A stretch of 64,000 bases of DNA. Origin: Paraburkholderia sp. C35 (GTDB lineage Bacteria; Pseudomonadota; Gammaproteobacteria; Burkholderiales; Burkholderiaceae). Location: assembly GCF_003121405.1 (NCBI RefSeq), contig NZ_QBUY01000006.1, positions 124,001 to 188,000 on the forward strand, written 5' to 3'. Shown here piece by piece: positions 26,160-34,611 of this stretch (position 1 is its first letter; each line of letters starts with the position of its first letter). Under the pieces are notes generated by a model, which had not been told where the DNA came from, did no database searches, and saw nothing but the letters and a program-made list of their open reading frames with translations. The position numbers and the translations under genes were made by a program.

Positions 26160-26825
26160 TCAATGCAATTGCAGGCTGCCGATCAATCCGGACGCGCCGA
26201 TCCACAGCAACTGAACGCCAATGCAGAAAAGCACGAATGCGAAGAGGCGCATCGCGATCTGCGTACCCGTCGTTCCCAACAGCCGTTCTAGCCGACCCGC
26301 ATACCGCACGCACAGGAAAATGCTCAGGCAAAGCAGCACCAGCGCAACGCCGACACCGGCAAGATGCACTGGCTGCAAGCCCGCATGCGGCGAACCCGTC
26401 CCAAGCGCAATCGCGACGGCAATCGATCCCGGTCCAACCGTAATCGGCAATGTCAGCGGATAAAACGCCTTGGTTCGCAGCGACGCCGCGCGGCTGGCCT
26501 CAGGCATGGGAGGCGCCGTGTTGTCCTCGGCAGGCGCCTGCAGCAGGCCCCAGCCAGCCATTGCGATGACCACGCCGCCCGCCACACGCAACACGTTCTC
26601 TGAAATGCCGAAGAACGACAGCACATACGCGCCAACCGACAGCGACGCGAGCAGAATGACGAAACCGTTGATCGCGATGCGCCGGGCAAGCTCTGCAAGT
26701 TCGCGGTCACTGGCGCCTCGCACCATGCTCAAGATGATCAGTGCAACAGCCGGCGGGTTGATGATCGGAAAGAGCGTGGTGACGATCAGTAGCACCGACT
26801 TCGAAAATTCGTGCAGCATCGACAT
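26160..26825 (-). CDS. MarC-family integral membrane protein
   Basis: A 221-residue protein with six hydrophobic helices in two halves and the family's conserved segments: LFPIINPPAVALIILSMVRGASDRE in the first half and FYPLTLPITVGPGSIAVAIALGTG in the second. MarC (UPF0056) proteins were once linked to antibiotic resistance, but their role is not established. The gene stands 38 bases downstream of the CobW-family gene and may be transcribed with it. Confidence 0.9.
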   Translation of the reverse strand: MSMLHEFSKSVLLIVTTLFPIINPPAVALIILSMVRGASDRELAELARRIAINGFVILLASLSVGAYVLSFFGISENVLRVAGGVVIAMAGWGLLQAPAEDNTAPPMPEASRAASLRTKAFYPLTLPITVGPGSIAVAIALGTGSPHAGLQPVHLAGVGVALVLLCLSIFLCVRYAGRLERLLGTTGTQIAMRLFAFVLFCIGVQLLWIGASGLIGSLQLH

Positions 26826-26863
26826 GACGTGGGCTCGTTATACGTTGATGTAGAAAACCTGCA

Positions 26864-27865
26864 TCAGCTTTGCAGGGACGTCCAGCGTATCGAGCCGTTC
26901 ATGGCGAAGGCTTCGAAATCCGCCATGCCGCAATCTCGCGCAATGAAGATCGCGGCCATGTCCTGGTTAGTCGAAGTGTTCGAAGCGCTCAGCCGGCGCG
27001 GTTGCGCGAACGTCGTGCCGACGCTTTGCAAGAGCACGCGTTCCCCTTCTGCAGGACCGGCGACAATGGCTTTCATCCTCAACAGCCGCTCACCGATCGC
27101 GCCGGAAATGTCTTCGATCCAGTCGAGTGTCTGTTCCCATTCGGGCGCCGCGCGAAAGCGCGCGCAAAAGACGCGCACGCGTGGATGGAGCAAAGCACGC
27201 GGCGCGCTGCCTTGCGATTCCGGCACTGACCAGTCGAATGATTTCGCGTCCGGCGTATAGCGGAATGCTTCCCGCGCCCGAATAGCGATTGCAGAATCAT
27301 CGACGATACGCGCTAACGGATTGAGTCTTTCAAGCTTCTCGCGCCCAAGTTGCCTCTGTTGCGCAGTAACCAGATCTGTCTTGGTGAGCACGATCGTGTG
27401 TGCTGCGCCGAGTTGTGCGGCCACGTTGTCGAAATCATCCGAATCCAGCGGCGAGCGGCTGCAATCGTAGGTAACGACGACATGAATGCGCAATCCCATC
27501 GCCGAGAGCGGATTCAACGAACGGATCACTTCTCCGGGACGGGACAAGCCGCTGCACTCAAGAACGATACGTTCGAACGCAGGTTGTGCCGTGTTCGCAC
27601 GCGTTTCCACGAGATCTTCGATCGTGGTGACGAGATCATTGGTCAGCGAGCAGCACACACAGCCGTTGCTGAGCGTGGCCATCGGCGCGCCACGTGCCGA
27701 TTCCGACAGCACGGCACCGTCGATATTGATCGCGCCGACTTCGTTGACGATGACTGCGGTGGTTGCTGCCGCTTCGTCATCGACAAGCAATGCCTCGAGC
27801 AGCGTAGTCTTCCCGCTTCCGAGCATGCCGGCCAGCACCACGAACTGAGTTGTCTGCTGATTCAT
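26864..27865 (-). CDS. CobW/COG0523-family GTPase (metallochaperone-like)
   Basis: A 333-residue P-loop GTPase. Motifs are the Walker A GMLGSGKTTLLEALL (about residue 14), VNEVGAINIDGAVL, the metal-binding GCVCCS (about 66-71), which is the CxCC hallmark of the family, IVLECSGLSRPGEV, and the base-recognition LTKTDLV. A CobW_C-type domain follows (FRYTPDAKSFDWSV and RVRVFCARFRAAPEW). Such proteins deliver zinc, cobalt or iron to client metalloenzymes. Its start overlaps the stop of the upstream amidohydrolase by four bases (ATGA), so that enzyme is the likely client. Confidence 0.92.
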   Translation of the reverse strand: MNQQTTQFVVLAGMLGSGKTTLLEALLVDDEAAATTAVIVNEVGAINIDGAVLSESARGAPMATLSNGCVCCSLTNDLVTTIEDLVETRANTAQPAFERIVLECSGLSRPGEVIRSLNPLSAMGLRIHVVVTYDCSRSPLDSDDFDNVAAQLGAAHTIVLTKTDLVTAQQRQLGREKLERLNPLARIVDDSAIAIRAREAFRYTPDAKSFDWSVPESQGSAPRALLHPRVRVFCARFRAAPEWEQTLDWIEDISGAIGERLLRMKAIVAGPAEGERVLLQSVGTTFAQPRRLSASNTSTNQDMAAIFIARDCGMADFEAFAMNGSIRWTSLQS

Positions 27866-29481
27866 TTTGCCTGCTCCGCGTTCTTGTGGAAGGGCGTCTC
27901 GCCTTTCGGCCATGTGGTCGCGACCATGTCGCGCACATCACCGAGCAGTTCATCGACATCGAACACGACGCCCGATTTGATGGTGAACTCGAGCGCGCGC
28001 TTCTGTTCGACGGCTCCGAGTTCGTCGTTCAGGCGCAATGCGCCCGTGCCGTAGAGCAGTTTGAAATCGGCAAGCGGATTCTCGCGATGCACCAGCACGT
28101 CGGCGCGCCGGCCCACTTCGAGCACACCCGCCTCTTTGCCGATGCCGAGCAGATCCGCGGCGTGCGAAGTCCCTGCACGCAAGACTTCGGACGGCAGGAA
28201 GCCCGCCTCCTGAAACAGCTCCAGTTCGCGCACGTAACCGAAGCCGTAGATCTGATACATGAAACCCGAATCGCTTCCCGGACAGACGCGCCCGCCGCGA
28301 TTCTTGTAGTCGTTCAGAAAGTGCATCAGGATTCGGTAGCTCTCGCGCCATTCCACTTCGTTCTTTACTGACCAGCGGTAAAAGTACGCGCCATGTCCGC
28401 CACGTTGCGGCTGGAAGTACTTCCAGGTGGTCTGATCCGTGTAGGCGTCGTGCCATTCCGCGCGGCGTGCGCGCATGACGTCGCGATTGCCGTCATAGAC
28501 GTTCAAGGTCGGCACGAATGTATGTCCCACTTCGAGAAACGCGTCCAGCACGTCATTCCATTTCTGTGAGCCGGGTTGGGCTGCCTGGAGAAAGGTCTGC
28601 CCTGCCGTGGAGAAGCGCAAGTACTCGTCGTTGTAATCGTAGTCGTCGGCGATGGTTTGCAACGAACGTCCATCGAACAGCGCTTCAGGAATGCCGTATG
28701 AGTGCTCGGTACTCGTCAATCCCCAGCGTGCTGTCCTCAAGGCGTTCATGCTGCCAACCGTTAACTGCGCGTGATGGCAGCATGCACGCAGACCCAGCTT
28801 GCTGCATTCATCGAGTGCCGCCTGCATGATGGCCGGCGGTGCGCCGAAGAATTTCACGCCTTCTGCACCTTTGTCGCGCGCGGCTCTCAGCCATTCGCGG
28901 CCTTCTTCCGGGCTATAGATGGTCTTCAGATAATCGTTGACGGCGGGAAAATACACATAAGGGTAAAGATGCGGCGCGGAAATGCGGTTGGCCTCTGCAG
29001 CGGCTTTCTGTTCGCGTGTCCATGCAAGACCGTTCATACATCCTGCTTCGCGCACCGACGTCACACCGTGTGCGAGCCAAAGTTTGTAGATGTAATCGGC
29101 GGGCAGCATCTCTCCGTTCTCGGCATGAAAGGGCGTGCCGATATGCGCGTGACTGTCGATAAAACCCGGCGTCACGTACTTGCCGTAGCAATCGATTTCC
29201 CGGTCGCCGGGCGCTGGCCGCCCTTCCTGCTTCAGCGGCTTGCGAGGCACACCGACCACCGCGATTTCGCTGATCTTGCCATTTTCGATCACGATGTCGG
29301 CCGGACCGAACGGTGGCGCGCCCGTGCCGTCGATGACGGTCGCACCGCGCAACACCAGCCGCTGAAAAGGGCCTGCGCCACGATCTCTCTGCGTCGCAGG
29401 CTTCAACTGTTTAAGGCCCTTTCTCGCGAAACCTTCAACCATCTCTTCGCCGACTTCGATAGCCGTTTTCGTCACGCTCAT
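27862..29481 (-). CDS. Metal-dependent amidohydrolase
   Basis: A protein of about 539 residues of the amidohydrolase superfamily (imidazolonepropionase/prolidase-like branch). Metal ligands are visible: FIDSHAHIG (HxH, about residue 105), a candidate Lys/His region GVKFFGAPP, ACCHHAQLTV, STEHSYG and CPGSDSG (final Asp). The C-terminal part rebuilds the composite beta-sandwich (GVLEVGRRADVLVHRENPL). The start at 29481 is preceded by GTGAGG; a GTG four codons earlier is possible. It is the first gene of a pair with the CobW-family GTPase. The substrate is unknown, perhaps a cyclic amide or a hydantoin-like compound. Confidence 0.88.
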   Translation of the reverse strand: MSVTKTAIEVGEEMVEGFARKGLKQLKPATQRDRGAGPFQRLVLRGATVIDGTGAPPFGPADIVIENGKISEIAVVGVPRKPLKQEGRPAPGDREIDCYGKYVTPGFIDSHAHIGTPFHAENGEMLPADYIYKLWLAHGVTSVREAGCMNGLAWTREQKAAAEANRISAPHLYPYVYFPAVNDYLKTIYSPEEGREWLRAARDKGAEGVKFFGAPPAIMQAALDECSKLGLRACCHHAQLTVGSMNALRTARWGLTSTEHSYGIPEALFDGRSLQTIADDYDYNDEYLRFSTAGQTFLQAAQPGSQKWNDVLDAFLEVGHTFVPTLNVYDGNRDVMRARRAEWHDAYTDQTTWKYFQPQRGGHGAYFYRWSVKNEVEWRESYRILMHFLNDYKNRGGRVCPGSDSGFMYQIYGFGYVRELELFQEAGFLPSEVLRAGTSHAADLLGIGKEAGVLEVGRRADVLVHRENPLADFKLLYGTGALRLNDELGAVEQKRALEFTIKSGVVFDVDELLGDVRDMVATTWPKGETPFHKNAEQAK

Positions 29482-29593
29482 CGCATACCTCACCGTTCTG
29501 ATGGATTAATCCAGTCACGATGAATTCGTGACATGATGTGTGTTTTCACTGTGATGGAATGTTCAACAGCGCACTGCGAGTCGAACATCGATA

Positions 29594-29641
29594 AAGCTTT
29601 CTTTTATTTATAAATAGCTTAGTTATCCAGAGTTAGATAAC
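29594..29641. promoter_or_regulatory. AT-rich promoter region with two inverted repeats
   Basis: The 226-base gap before the amidohydrolase is strikingly AT-rich. It contains the perfect 12-bp palindrome TATTTATAAATA (29605-29616), flanked by AAGCT (29594-29598) and AGCTT (29616-29620), and then GTTATC-N8-GATAAC (29622-29627 and 29636-29641). These are good candidates for the promoter and operator of the amidohydrolase/CobW pair. Confidence 0.45.
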
Positions 29642-29707
29642 AATTAAGGCAGAACCTTTATCTTGTTCTATCGCGCGTGATTCTATTGATTCAGCGCGAG
29701 GATTGGT

Positions 29708-30205
29708 TCAGCGTACAGCAACCGGTTTCTGTATCAACTCCGGCAACACGAACTGCGCGACCAGCCTGACGGCGTCGATATCGAGGTCCACGTATCGGCC
29801 TTCTTCCGCCAGCATGTTGAGCGTGCCAACCGTTCTTCCACGCCAGCGAACCGGCAGGTTCACGACACTCCCCAAGCCGAGTGCCGCGAGGCTTTCATGC
29901 TGGTCGAACACGCGCCGCAGATCTTCCACGCGGTGAGCAACGTAGGCCACGCCGTCGCGCACGACCGAATCTGCCCATGTTGACGATGCAATCAGATTTC
30001 TCGCACCGACAGGATAGGTTTCGTCGCTGCTATAGAGGCGCTCCGCCTCCGTGACGGCGTCGTCGTACGTCAGGATGGTCAGTAGCTTATGGCCTGCAAT
30101 CCGCTGCAAAGCGCGGTCGATAGCACGATAGACATCTACAGCGTGAAGCGCATTACGACATTGGTGTTCGACAGCAAGCAATTCGGTCAGCAGATCCGCG
30201 CGCAT
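29708..30205 (-). CDS. Stand-alone GAF-domain protein
   Basis: A 165-residue protein consisting of one GAF domain. It has an N-terminal helix (LLAVEHQCRNALHAVDVYRAIDRALQRI), strand KLLTILTYDD, the central LIASSTWADSVVRDGVAYVAHRVEDL and the C-terminal LGLGSVVNLPVRWRGRTVGTLNMLAEEGRY. GAF domains bind small ligands. There is no output domain, so it may be a ligand-binding or enzyme-like protein. It overlaps the upstream MFS gene by one base (TGATG) and is certainly cotranscribed with it. Confidence 0.85.
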   Translation of the reverse strand: MRADLLTELLAVEHQCRNALHAVDVYRAIDRALQRIAGHKLLTILTYDDAVTEAERLYSSDETYPVGARNLIASSTWADSVVRDGVAYVAHRVEDLRRVFDQHESLAALGLGSVVNLPVRWRGRTVGTLNMLAEEGRYVDLDIDAVRLVAQFVLPELIQKPVAVR

Positions 30206-31596
30206 CAGTTCAACTCCGCCGTAGCGATCGCTTCCAGCGAAACACCCTTGGTTTTGGGTCCAAAAAGCAAGACCGCGATTGCTCCAGCGACCAGCACGGC
30301 AGTCGTCACCGCGAACACACCAGCAAATCCGACTACGGGAAAGATATAGCCGACGACGATGGGCGACGCGATCGCCCCGATGCGTCCAATCGCCGATGCA
30401 GTGCCGGAACCCGTGGTTCGAATGGCCGTCGGAAAGATCTCCGACGTGTACGCATAGACGCCCGCATAGGCGCCATTCATCGCGAAGGAAAGGCAGGCAC
30501 CTGCGATCATGATCGACGCGTTATCGTGTGCTATCGCCATCGCCAGCGCGGCAACCACACCCGTTGCCATATACAGGACGATAGTCGCCTTTCGCCCAAT
30601 CTTCTCATTCAGCCATGCAGCCGAGAAATAACCGGGAATCTGCGCCAGATAGATGGCAAACGAATAGCCAAAGCTCTTCGTGATACTCATTCCATGCTGG
30701 ACGAGCAAGCCGGGAATCCACGTGAAGAACAGGTAATAGCTGAAGGTGATGGACAGCCACATCGCCCACGTCATGGCAGTGACGCGCGCCTGCTTGCCGG
30801 ACCAGAGCGCCAGGAAGTTGGAAGCCAGCGATGGCTTGCCGACGATGTCGGCAGAATCAGGTTCGACCTCCATGGGTTCACGCCGCGTACCGACAGCGAA
30901 CTGTGTTTCGATTCTCTCGACAATCGCTCTCGCCTCGACATGCCGGCCACGACTTTCCAGCCATCGCGGCGATTCGTCGAGCGCGCGGCGCCACCAAAGC
31001 AGCATCCCGATTGGCAGCGCGGTAATCACCATCACGATCCGCCAGCCGTCCGCGAATGTCGGAATGACGAGATAACCAAGCGCTGCCGCCGCAACGAAGC
31101 CAAATGAAAAGAAGCCGGTCAATGCGCCCACGAACGTGCCGCGATAGCGTTTGGCGACAAATTCCGTCAGGTACGGCGCGATAATTGCGCTTTCTGCACC
31201 GGTGCCCGCGCCTGCCACTACTCGCGCAATCAGAAACGACGGCCAGCTCGTGGTGGTCGCGCAATACAACGATGCCAGCGCGTAGATCGCGAGTGCATAC
31301 ATCATCACGCGCCGCCGGCCATAGAGATCACCCAGCGCGCCTGCGAACAGCGCCCCGAAGAAAAACCCGATATAGGTTGCGCTGCCAAGCACGCCCGTTT
31401 GCACGCTGGTCAACGACCATTGCACGCGCAACACGGGCAGCATGAAGGCCATCACGGCCGCGTCCATTGCATCGAACGTGTAACCCAATCCGCCGATGAA
31501 AAGGAGGCGGCGATGGTACGACGAATATGGCCAGCTTTCGATTCTCGACGCAACGAATGACACGATGGACTCCGCACCAATGGGTTGATTGCGCAT
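30205..31596 (-). CDS. MFS transporter, NiaP/SV2-like (metabolite uptake)
   Basis: A 463-residue transporter with 12 predicted helices. Features are FIGGLGYTFDAMDAAVMAFMLPVL at the start, ALGDLYGRRRVMMYALAIYA (motif A), an AGTGAESAIIAPYLTEFVAKRYRGTFVG segment typical of the sugar-porter/NiaP branch, and ESPRWL after helix 6. Family members import nicotinate, aromatic acids and other small acids. It is divergent from a LysR gene at 31699 and coupled to the GAF gene. The amidohydrolase and CobW genes downstream may share its substrate. Confidence 0.88.
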   Translation of the reverse strand: MRNQPIGAESIVSFVASRIESWPYSSYHRRLLFIGGLGYTFDAMDAAVMAFMLPVLRVQWSLTSVQTGVLGSATYIGFFFGALFAGALGDLYGRRRVMMYALAIYALASLYCATTTSWPSFLIARVVAGAGTGAESAIIAPYLTEFVAKRYRGTFVGALTGFFSFGFVAAAALGYLVIPTFADGWRIVMVITALPIGMLLWWRRALDESPRWLESRGRHVEARAIVERIETQFAVGTRREPMEVEPDSADIVGKPSLASNFLALWSGKQARVTAMTWAMWLSITFSYYLFFTWIPGLLVQHGMSITKSFGYSFAIYLAQIPGYFSAAWLNEKIGRKATIVLYMATGVVAALAMAIAHDNASIMIAGACLSFAMNGAYAGVYAYTSEIFPTAIRTTGSGTASAIGRIGAIASPIVVGYIFPVVGFAGVFAVTTAVLVAGAIAVLLFGPKTKGVSLEAIATAELN

Positions 31597-31644
31597 TGTG
31601 CTAGCTCATTTTTATGACGACAATGACAGCAAATCACCGATTTC

Positions 31645-31661
31645 GTTGCCTTGAAGGCAAC
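31645..31661. promoter_or_regulatory. Palindrome GTTGCCTT-G-AAGGCAAC, putative LysR box
   Basis: A perfect 17-bp palindrome lies between the divergent MFS gene (start 31596) and LysR gene (start 31699), 37 bases from the LysR start. It has the size and T-N11-A geometry expected of a LysR recognition site, and probably mediates autoregulation and control of the MFS/GAF genes. Confidence 0.55.
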
Positions 31662-31698
31662 AAACGGAAATGGACAACCGTGCAAGACGGGAGCGCAT

Positions 31699-32625
31699 AT
31701 GAGTGAACTGACGATCGGCCGATTGCGGTATCTCTTCGAGACGGTCAGGCTCGGCGGCGTGCGTTTAGCAGCAGACTTTCTGGATGTTGCGCCGTCCGTC
31801 GTCAGCAGGCAAATCGCGGCGCTCGAGAAAGTCACGCACACGCCCGTGCTCGAAACCAATCGTCGAGGTGCGAAACCGACGGAAGCCGGACGGCTGTTGA
31901 TCGAATACTATCGCGACCACCTCGATCGCGAGGAGGCGGTCGTCTCACGGCTGGACGCGCTGGCAGGGTTATCTGGCGGCACCGTGATCGTCGGTGCGAT
32001 CCAGGGCTTCACCGATGATCTGATGTTCAACGTGTTGCGTCATTTCAATCATCGCTACCCTGACGTCGTTATCGAACTGCAATTAGGCGGCGTCAACGAT
32101 GTGCTTGGATGGCTGGAGGACGATGCCGTCCATCTTGGCTTGCTTTACGGACCAGGACTGGATGTGCATCAGGCGCGACTACGCGAGGTGCAATCGAGCA
32201 AGCAACCGGTGCGGGTCATTGTGTCGAATGACCATCCGTTGGCCGACATGGAGTCGTTGACCATCGAATCGTTATTCGAGCATCCGTTTGCACTCGCGAG
32301 CGCAGGCTTCGGCACGCGAAAGATCGTCCAGCAGATCGAAGCGACGCAACATCGGCGCTTCAAGATTGCACTCGAAACCGATCATCTGATTGGTCTCACG
32401 AGCTTCGCCCGGTCTGGAATGGGCGCGACGCTTCTCCCCGCCTTCGCTGTTCACGACGATCTCGCGCGCGGCGTGCTAAAAGCCATTCCCGTCGAACACA
32501 AGTTGATGAAAGAGGTGCACGCACAACTTTCTACGCGTCGTGGCCGTGAATTGCCTATTGCCGCGATCAGACTGCAGAATGAAATTCTCGCCAGAATGGC
32601 CGCATTTGCGACGAGCGGATCCTGA
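31699..32625 (+). CDS. LysR-family regulator
   Basis: A 308-residue LysR-type regulator. The HTH is in the usual place (RLRYLFETVRLGGVRLAADFLDVAPSVVSRQIAALEKVTHTPVLE) and the effector domain begins GGTVIVGAIQGFTDDLMFNVL. The ATG at 31699 follows ACGGGAG; the frame is open 16 codons further up. It is divergent from the NiaP-like MFS gene and most likely controls it through the palindrome at 31645. Its stop lies only six bases from the stop of another, convergent LysR gene. Confidence 0.9.
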   Translation: MSELTIGRLRYLFETVRLGGVRLAADFLDVAPSVVSRQIAALEKVTHTPVLETNRRGAKPTEAGRLLIEYYRDHLDREEAVVSRLDALAGLSGGTVIVGAIQGFTDDLMFNVLRHFNHRYPDVVIELQLGGVNDVLGWLEDDAVHLGLLYGPGLDVHQARLREVQSSKQPVRVIVSNDHPLADMESLTIESLFEHPFALASAGFGTRKIVQQIEATQHRRFKIALETDHLIGLTSFARSGMGATLLPAFAVHDDLARGVLKAIPVEHKLMKEVHAQLSTRRGRELPIAAIRLQNEILARMAAFATSGS

Positions 32626-32631
32626 CCAATA

Positions 32632-33537
32632 TCACCGCGAATCGCGAAACAGTTCTGCCACGACGCCACGCAGCCAGCGATTGCCCGCTTCATGATGGTA
32701 CTTCGCATGCCAGTGCTGACGAACGGCAAAACCATCGACAGAAAACGGGCAGGAATGGACGGCGATGCTGTTCATCTGCGCGAGTGTTTCACCGATGTTT
32801 CGAGGCAACGTAGCAATCAGATCGGTCGTCTTGATGATCGAACCCAGGCCTAGAAAGCCGGGCAACTCAAGCACCACATCGCGCTCGATGCTCTCGCGCA
32901 TCAGCGCCTGATCCAGCAGTTGTGCGCCCGTGCCGGCGGCTATCACGACATGTCCTTCGGCACGATATTGCTTCAGGCTCAGCCTCGCACGTATGCGGGG
33001 ATGACTCGCATTCGTCAGGCACACCCAATCCTGCGTATACAGGTGCTGCTGATACATCCCGCCACCCAGCCACGGCACATAGCCGATCGCGAGATCGGCT
33101 TCGCCCGATTCCAGTGAACGTTCGGTATTGCCGTCAATTCTGGCTGCTTCCAGGCGGATCCCCGGCGCGTGAGCACGCACGTGCGCAAGGATGCGAGGCA
33201 GCAGCGTGACATGGCTCGCGTCGGTCATGCAGATACGGAAACGCCGCTTCGCCGTGCCGGGATCGAAGGCAATCTCCCATGCAGTGAAACGGCGCAACGA
33301 TTCAAGAATCTCCCGGCATGGGCCTATCAACGCGTCGGCCTGCGGCGTCGGCGTCATGCCGCCTGGCGTGCGGATAAACAGGGGATCCCGCAAATGCTCG
33401 CGCAAACGTCCCAGCCAGATGCTCACTGTCGGCTGGCTTTGACCCAGCTGCTCGGCAACACGCGTCACGCTCCGCACGTCGTATAGCAGATCGAATAGCT
33501 GAAGCAGCTTCAGGTCGGGAAGATCGTCGGAATCCAT
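32632..33537 (-). CDS. LysR-family regulator, NodD/LinR-like branch
   Basis: A 301-residue LysR-type regulator with the HTH near residues 5-60 (LKLLQLFDLLYDVRSVTRVAEQLGQSQPTVSIWLGRLREHLRDPLFIR), a form typical of the NodD/LinR/NahR branch, and an effector domain including SHVTLLPRILAHVRAHAPGIRLEAARIDG. The ATG at 33537 is preferred over upstream in-frame starts. It is divergent from the DMT exporter gene. A 32-bp element in the intervening promoter is repeated in front of the operon at 40041, so this is the likely regulator of the whole 33.6-40 kb block. Confidence 0.9.
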   Translation of the reverse strand: MDSDDLPDLKLLQLFDLLYDVRSVTRVAEQLGQSQPTVSIWLGRLREHLRDPLFIRTPGGMTPTPQADALIGPCREILESLRRFTAWEIAFDPGTAKRRFRICMTDASHVTLLPRILAHVRAHAPGIRLEAARIDGNTERSLESGEADLAIGYVPWLGGGMYQQHLYTQDWVCLTNASHPRIRARLSLKQYRAEGHVVIAAGTGAQLLDQALMRESIERDVVLELPGFLGLGSIIKTTDLIATLPRNIGETLAQMNSIAVHSCPFSVDGFAVRQHWHAKYHHEAGNRWLRGVVAELFRDSR

Positions 33538-33552
33538 AGGTTTATTGTCTCT

Positions 33553-33584
33553 CGCAATAGCATCATTGTAGTCATTGCATTGCG
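33553..33584 (+). promoter_or_regulatory. Putative LysR operator, copy 1 of a repeated 32-bp element
   Basis: CGCAAT (33553-33558) and ATTGCG (33579-33584) form inverted 6-bp ends separated by exactly 20 bases, and the right end reads CATTGCATTGCG. On the strand facing the operon at 40041 the same element occurs at 40121-40090, matching at 26 of 32 positions. It sits in the LysR/DMT divergent promoter, about 88 bases before the DMT start. The repeat is seen; the binding protein is inferred to be the adjacent LysR regulator. Confidence 0.7.
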
Positions 33585-33672
33585 TGTGTGACCCTTCCGT
33601 CGTATCCTCGACTGCAATTGCGTCGCGCGGCGCGCGACTCACCATTCCACAGGCCTGAAATAAGGACAGTGC

Positions 33673-34590
33673 GTGAAACGCCTGCAATATCGCCGTTTTT
33701 TCAGTTTTCCGGAAGCAAGTGTAGAAGCAGGCATTCTTATCATGGTGGCAACAACCGCTGCGTTCGCGGGCAGCGACTCCATGGTCAAGCTGATCGGCTC
33801 CGCCGTACCGCTACTGGCGCTGTTGTGGGTTCGCTATGTGTTCCAGACCGTCGTGCTGGCGATATGGCTCGCGAAGCGAGGCATTCGCGATTTCAGCGGC
33901 GCGCGCCCATTCCGGTTGCAATTGCTGCGCGCAATCCTGCTGCTGCTCAACTCGGCATCGACATTCGCTGGCCTGCGCTATCTGCCGCTGCCCGTCACCA
34001 CCTCACTGGCGATGCTTGCGCCGCTGATCACGACCCTGCTGGCCGCCACGCTACTCAATGAGAACGTGACTCGCGGCAAATGGGCCATGGTCGTATTGGG
34101 TTTCACCGGCATGCTTCTGGTTGTGCGGCCCGGTAGCGGCGAATTTTCGTGGGCCGTGTTCTATCCGATCAGTGCGGCGACCACCTTCGCGTGCTTCCAG
34201 GTCGTATCGAGCAAGCTGTCGAAAGGCGATCCAATGACCACCAATTTTCTGACTGCGCTTGTCGCGACGTTGACGCTAACGGCATTGTTATGGGCCGCGC
34301 AAGCCACGCTCATCCCGCAGATCAAGACTGTTCACGCCGGAAGCTGGCTACTGGTTCTCGTGATGGCCACGCTCGCCACGACGGGTCATTCACTGATGTT
34401 GCAGGCGCTACGCCGCGCCCCGCTCGCGGTGCTCACGCCATTCAGCTACACGCAACTTGCTTTTGCCACCCTGTTCAGCTGGATCTTCTTCGGACAGGTG
34501 CCGGACTCATGGATGGCAATCGGCATGCTCGTGATCGCGGCGAGTGGCATCGGCACCGTGATGCTGCATACGCGTTCGCGTGCGGCATGA
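33673..34590 (+). CDS. DMT-superfamily (EamA) transporter
   Basis: A 305-residue transporter with ten hydrophobic helices in two EamA repeats (ILIMVATTAAFAGSDSMVKLIGSAVPLLALLWVRY and WAVFYPISAATTFACFQVVSSKL). The start is a GTG at 33673 with AGGA seven bases upstream. EamA proteins export or import amino acids, purines and other metabolites. It is divergent from the LysR gene and convergent with the AroQ-like gene. A repeated operator element links it to the seven-gene operon, so it probably moves that pathway's substrate or product. Confidence 0.9.
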   Translation: MKRLQYRRFFSFPEASVEAGILIMVATTAAFAGSDSMVKLIGSAVPLLALLWVRYVFQTVVLAIWLAKRGIRDFSGARPFRLQLLRAILLLLNSASTFAGLRYLPLPVTTSLAMLAPLITTLLAATLLNENVTRGKWAMVVLGFTGMLLVVRPGSGEFSWAVFYPISAATTFACFQVVSSKLSKGDPMTTNFLTALVATLTLTALLWAAQATLIPQIKTVHAGSWLLVLVMATLATTGHSLMLQALRRAPLAVLTPFSYTQLAFATLFSWIFFGQVPDSWMAIGMLVIAASGIGTVMLHTRSRAA

Positions 34591-34611
34591 CGCAGATACT
34601 TGAGAGATCAG

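Noticed and set aside
32600..32640. An overlap or fusion of the two convergent LysR genes
   Set aside because: Both genes have proper stop codons six bases apart; they are separate, only tightly packed.
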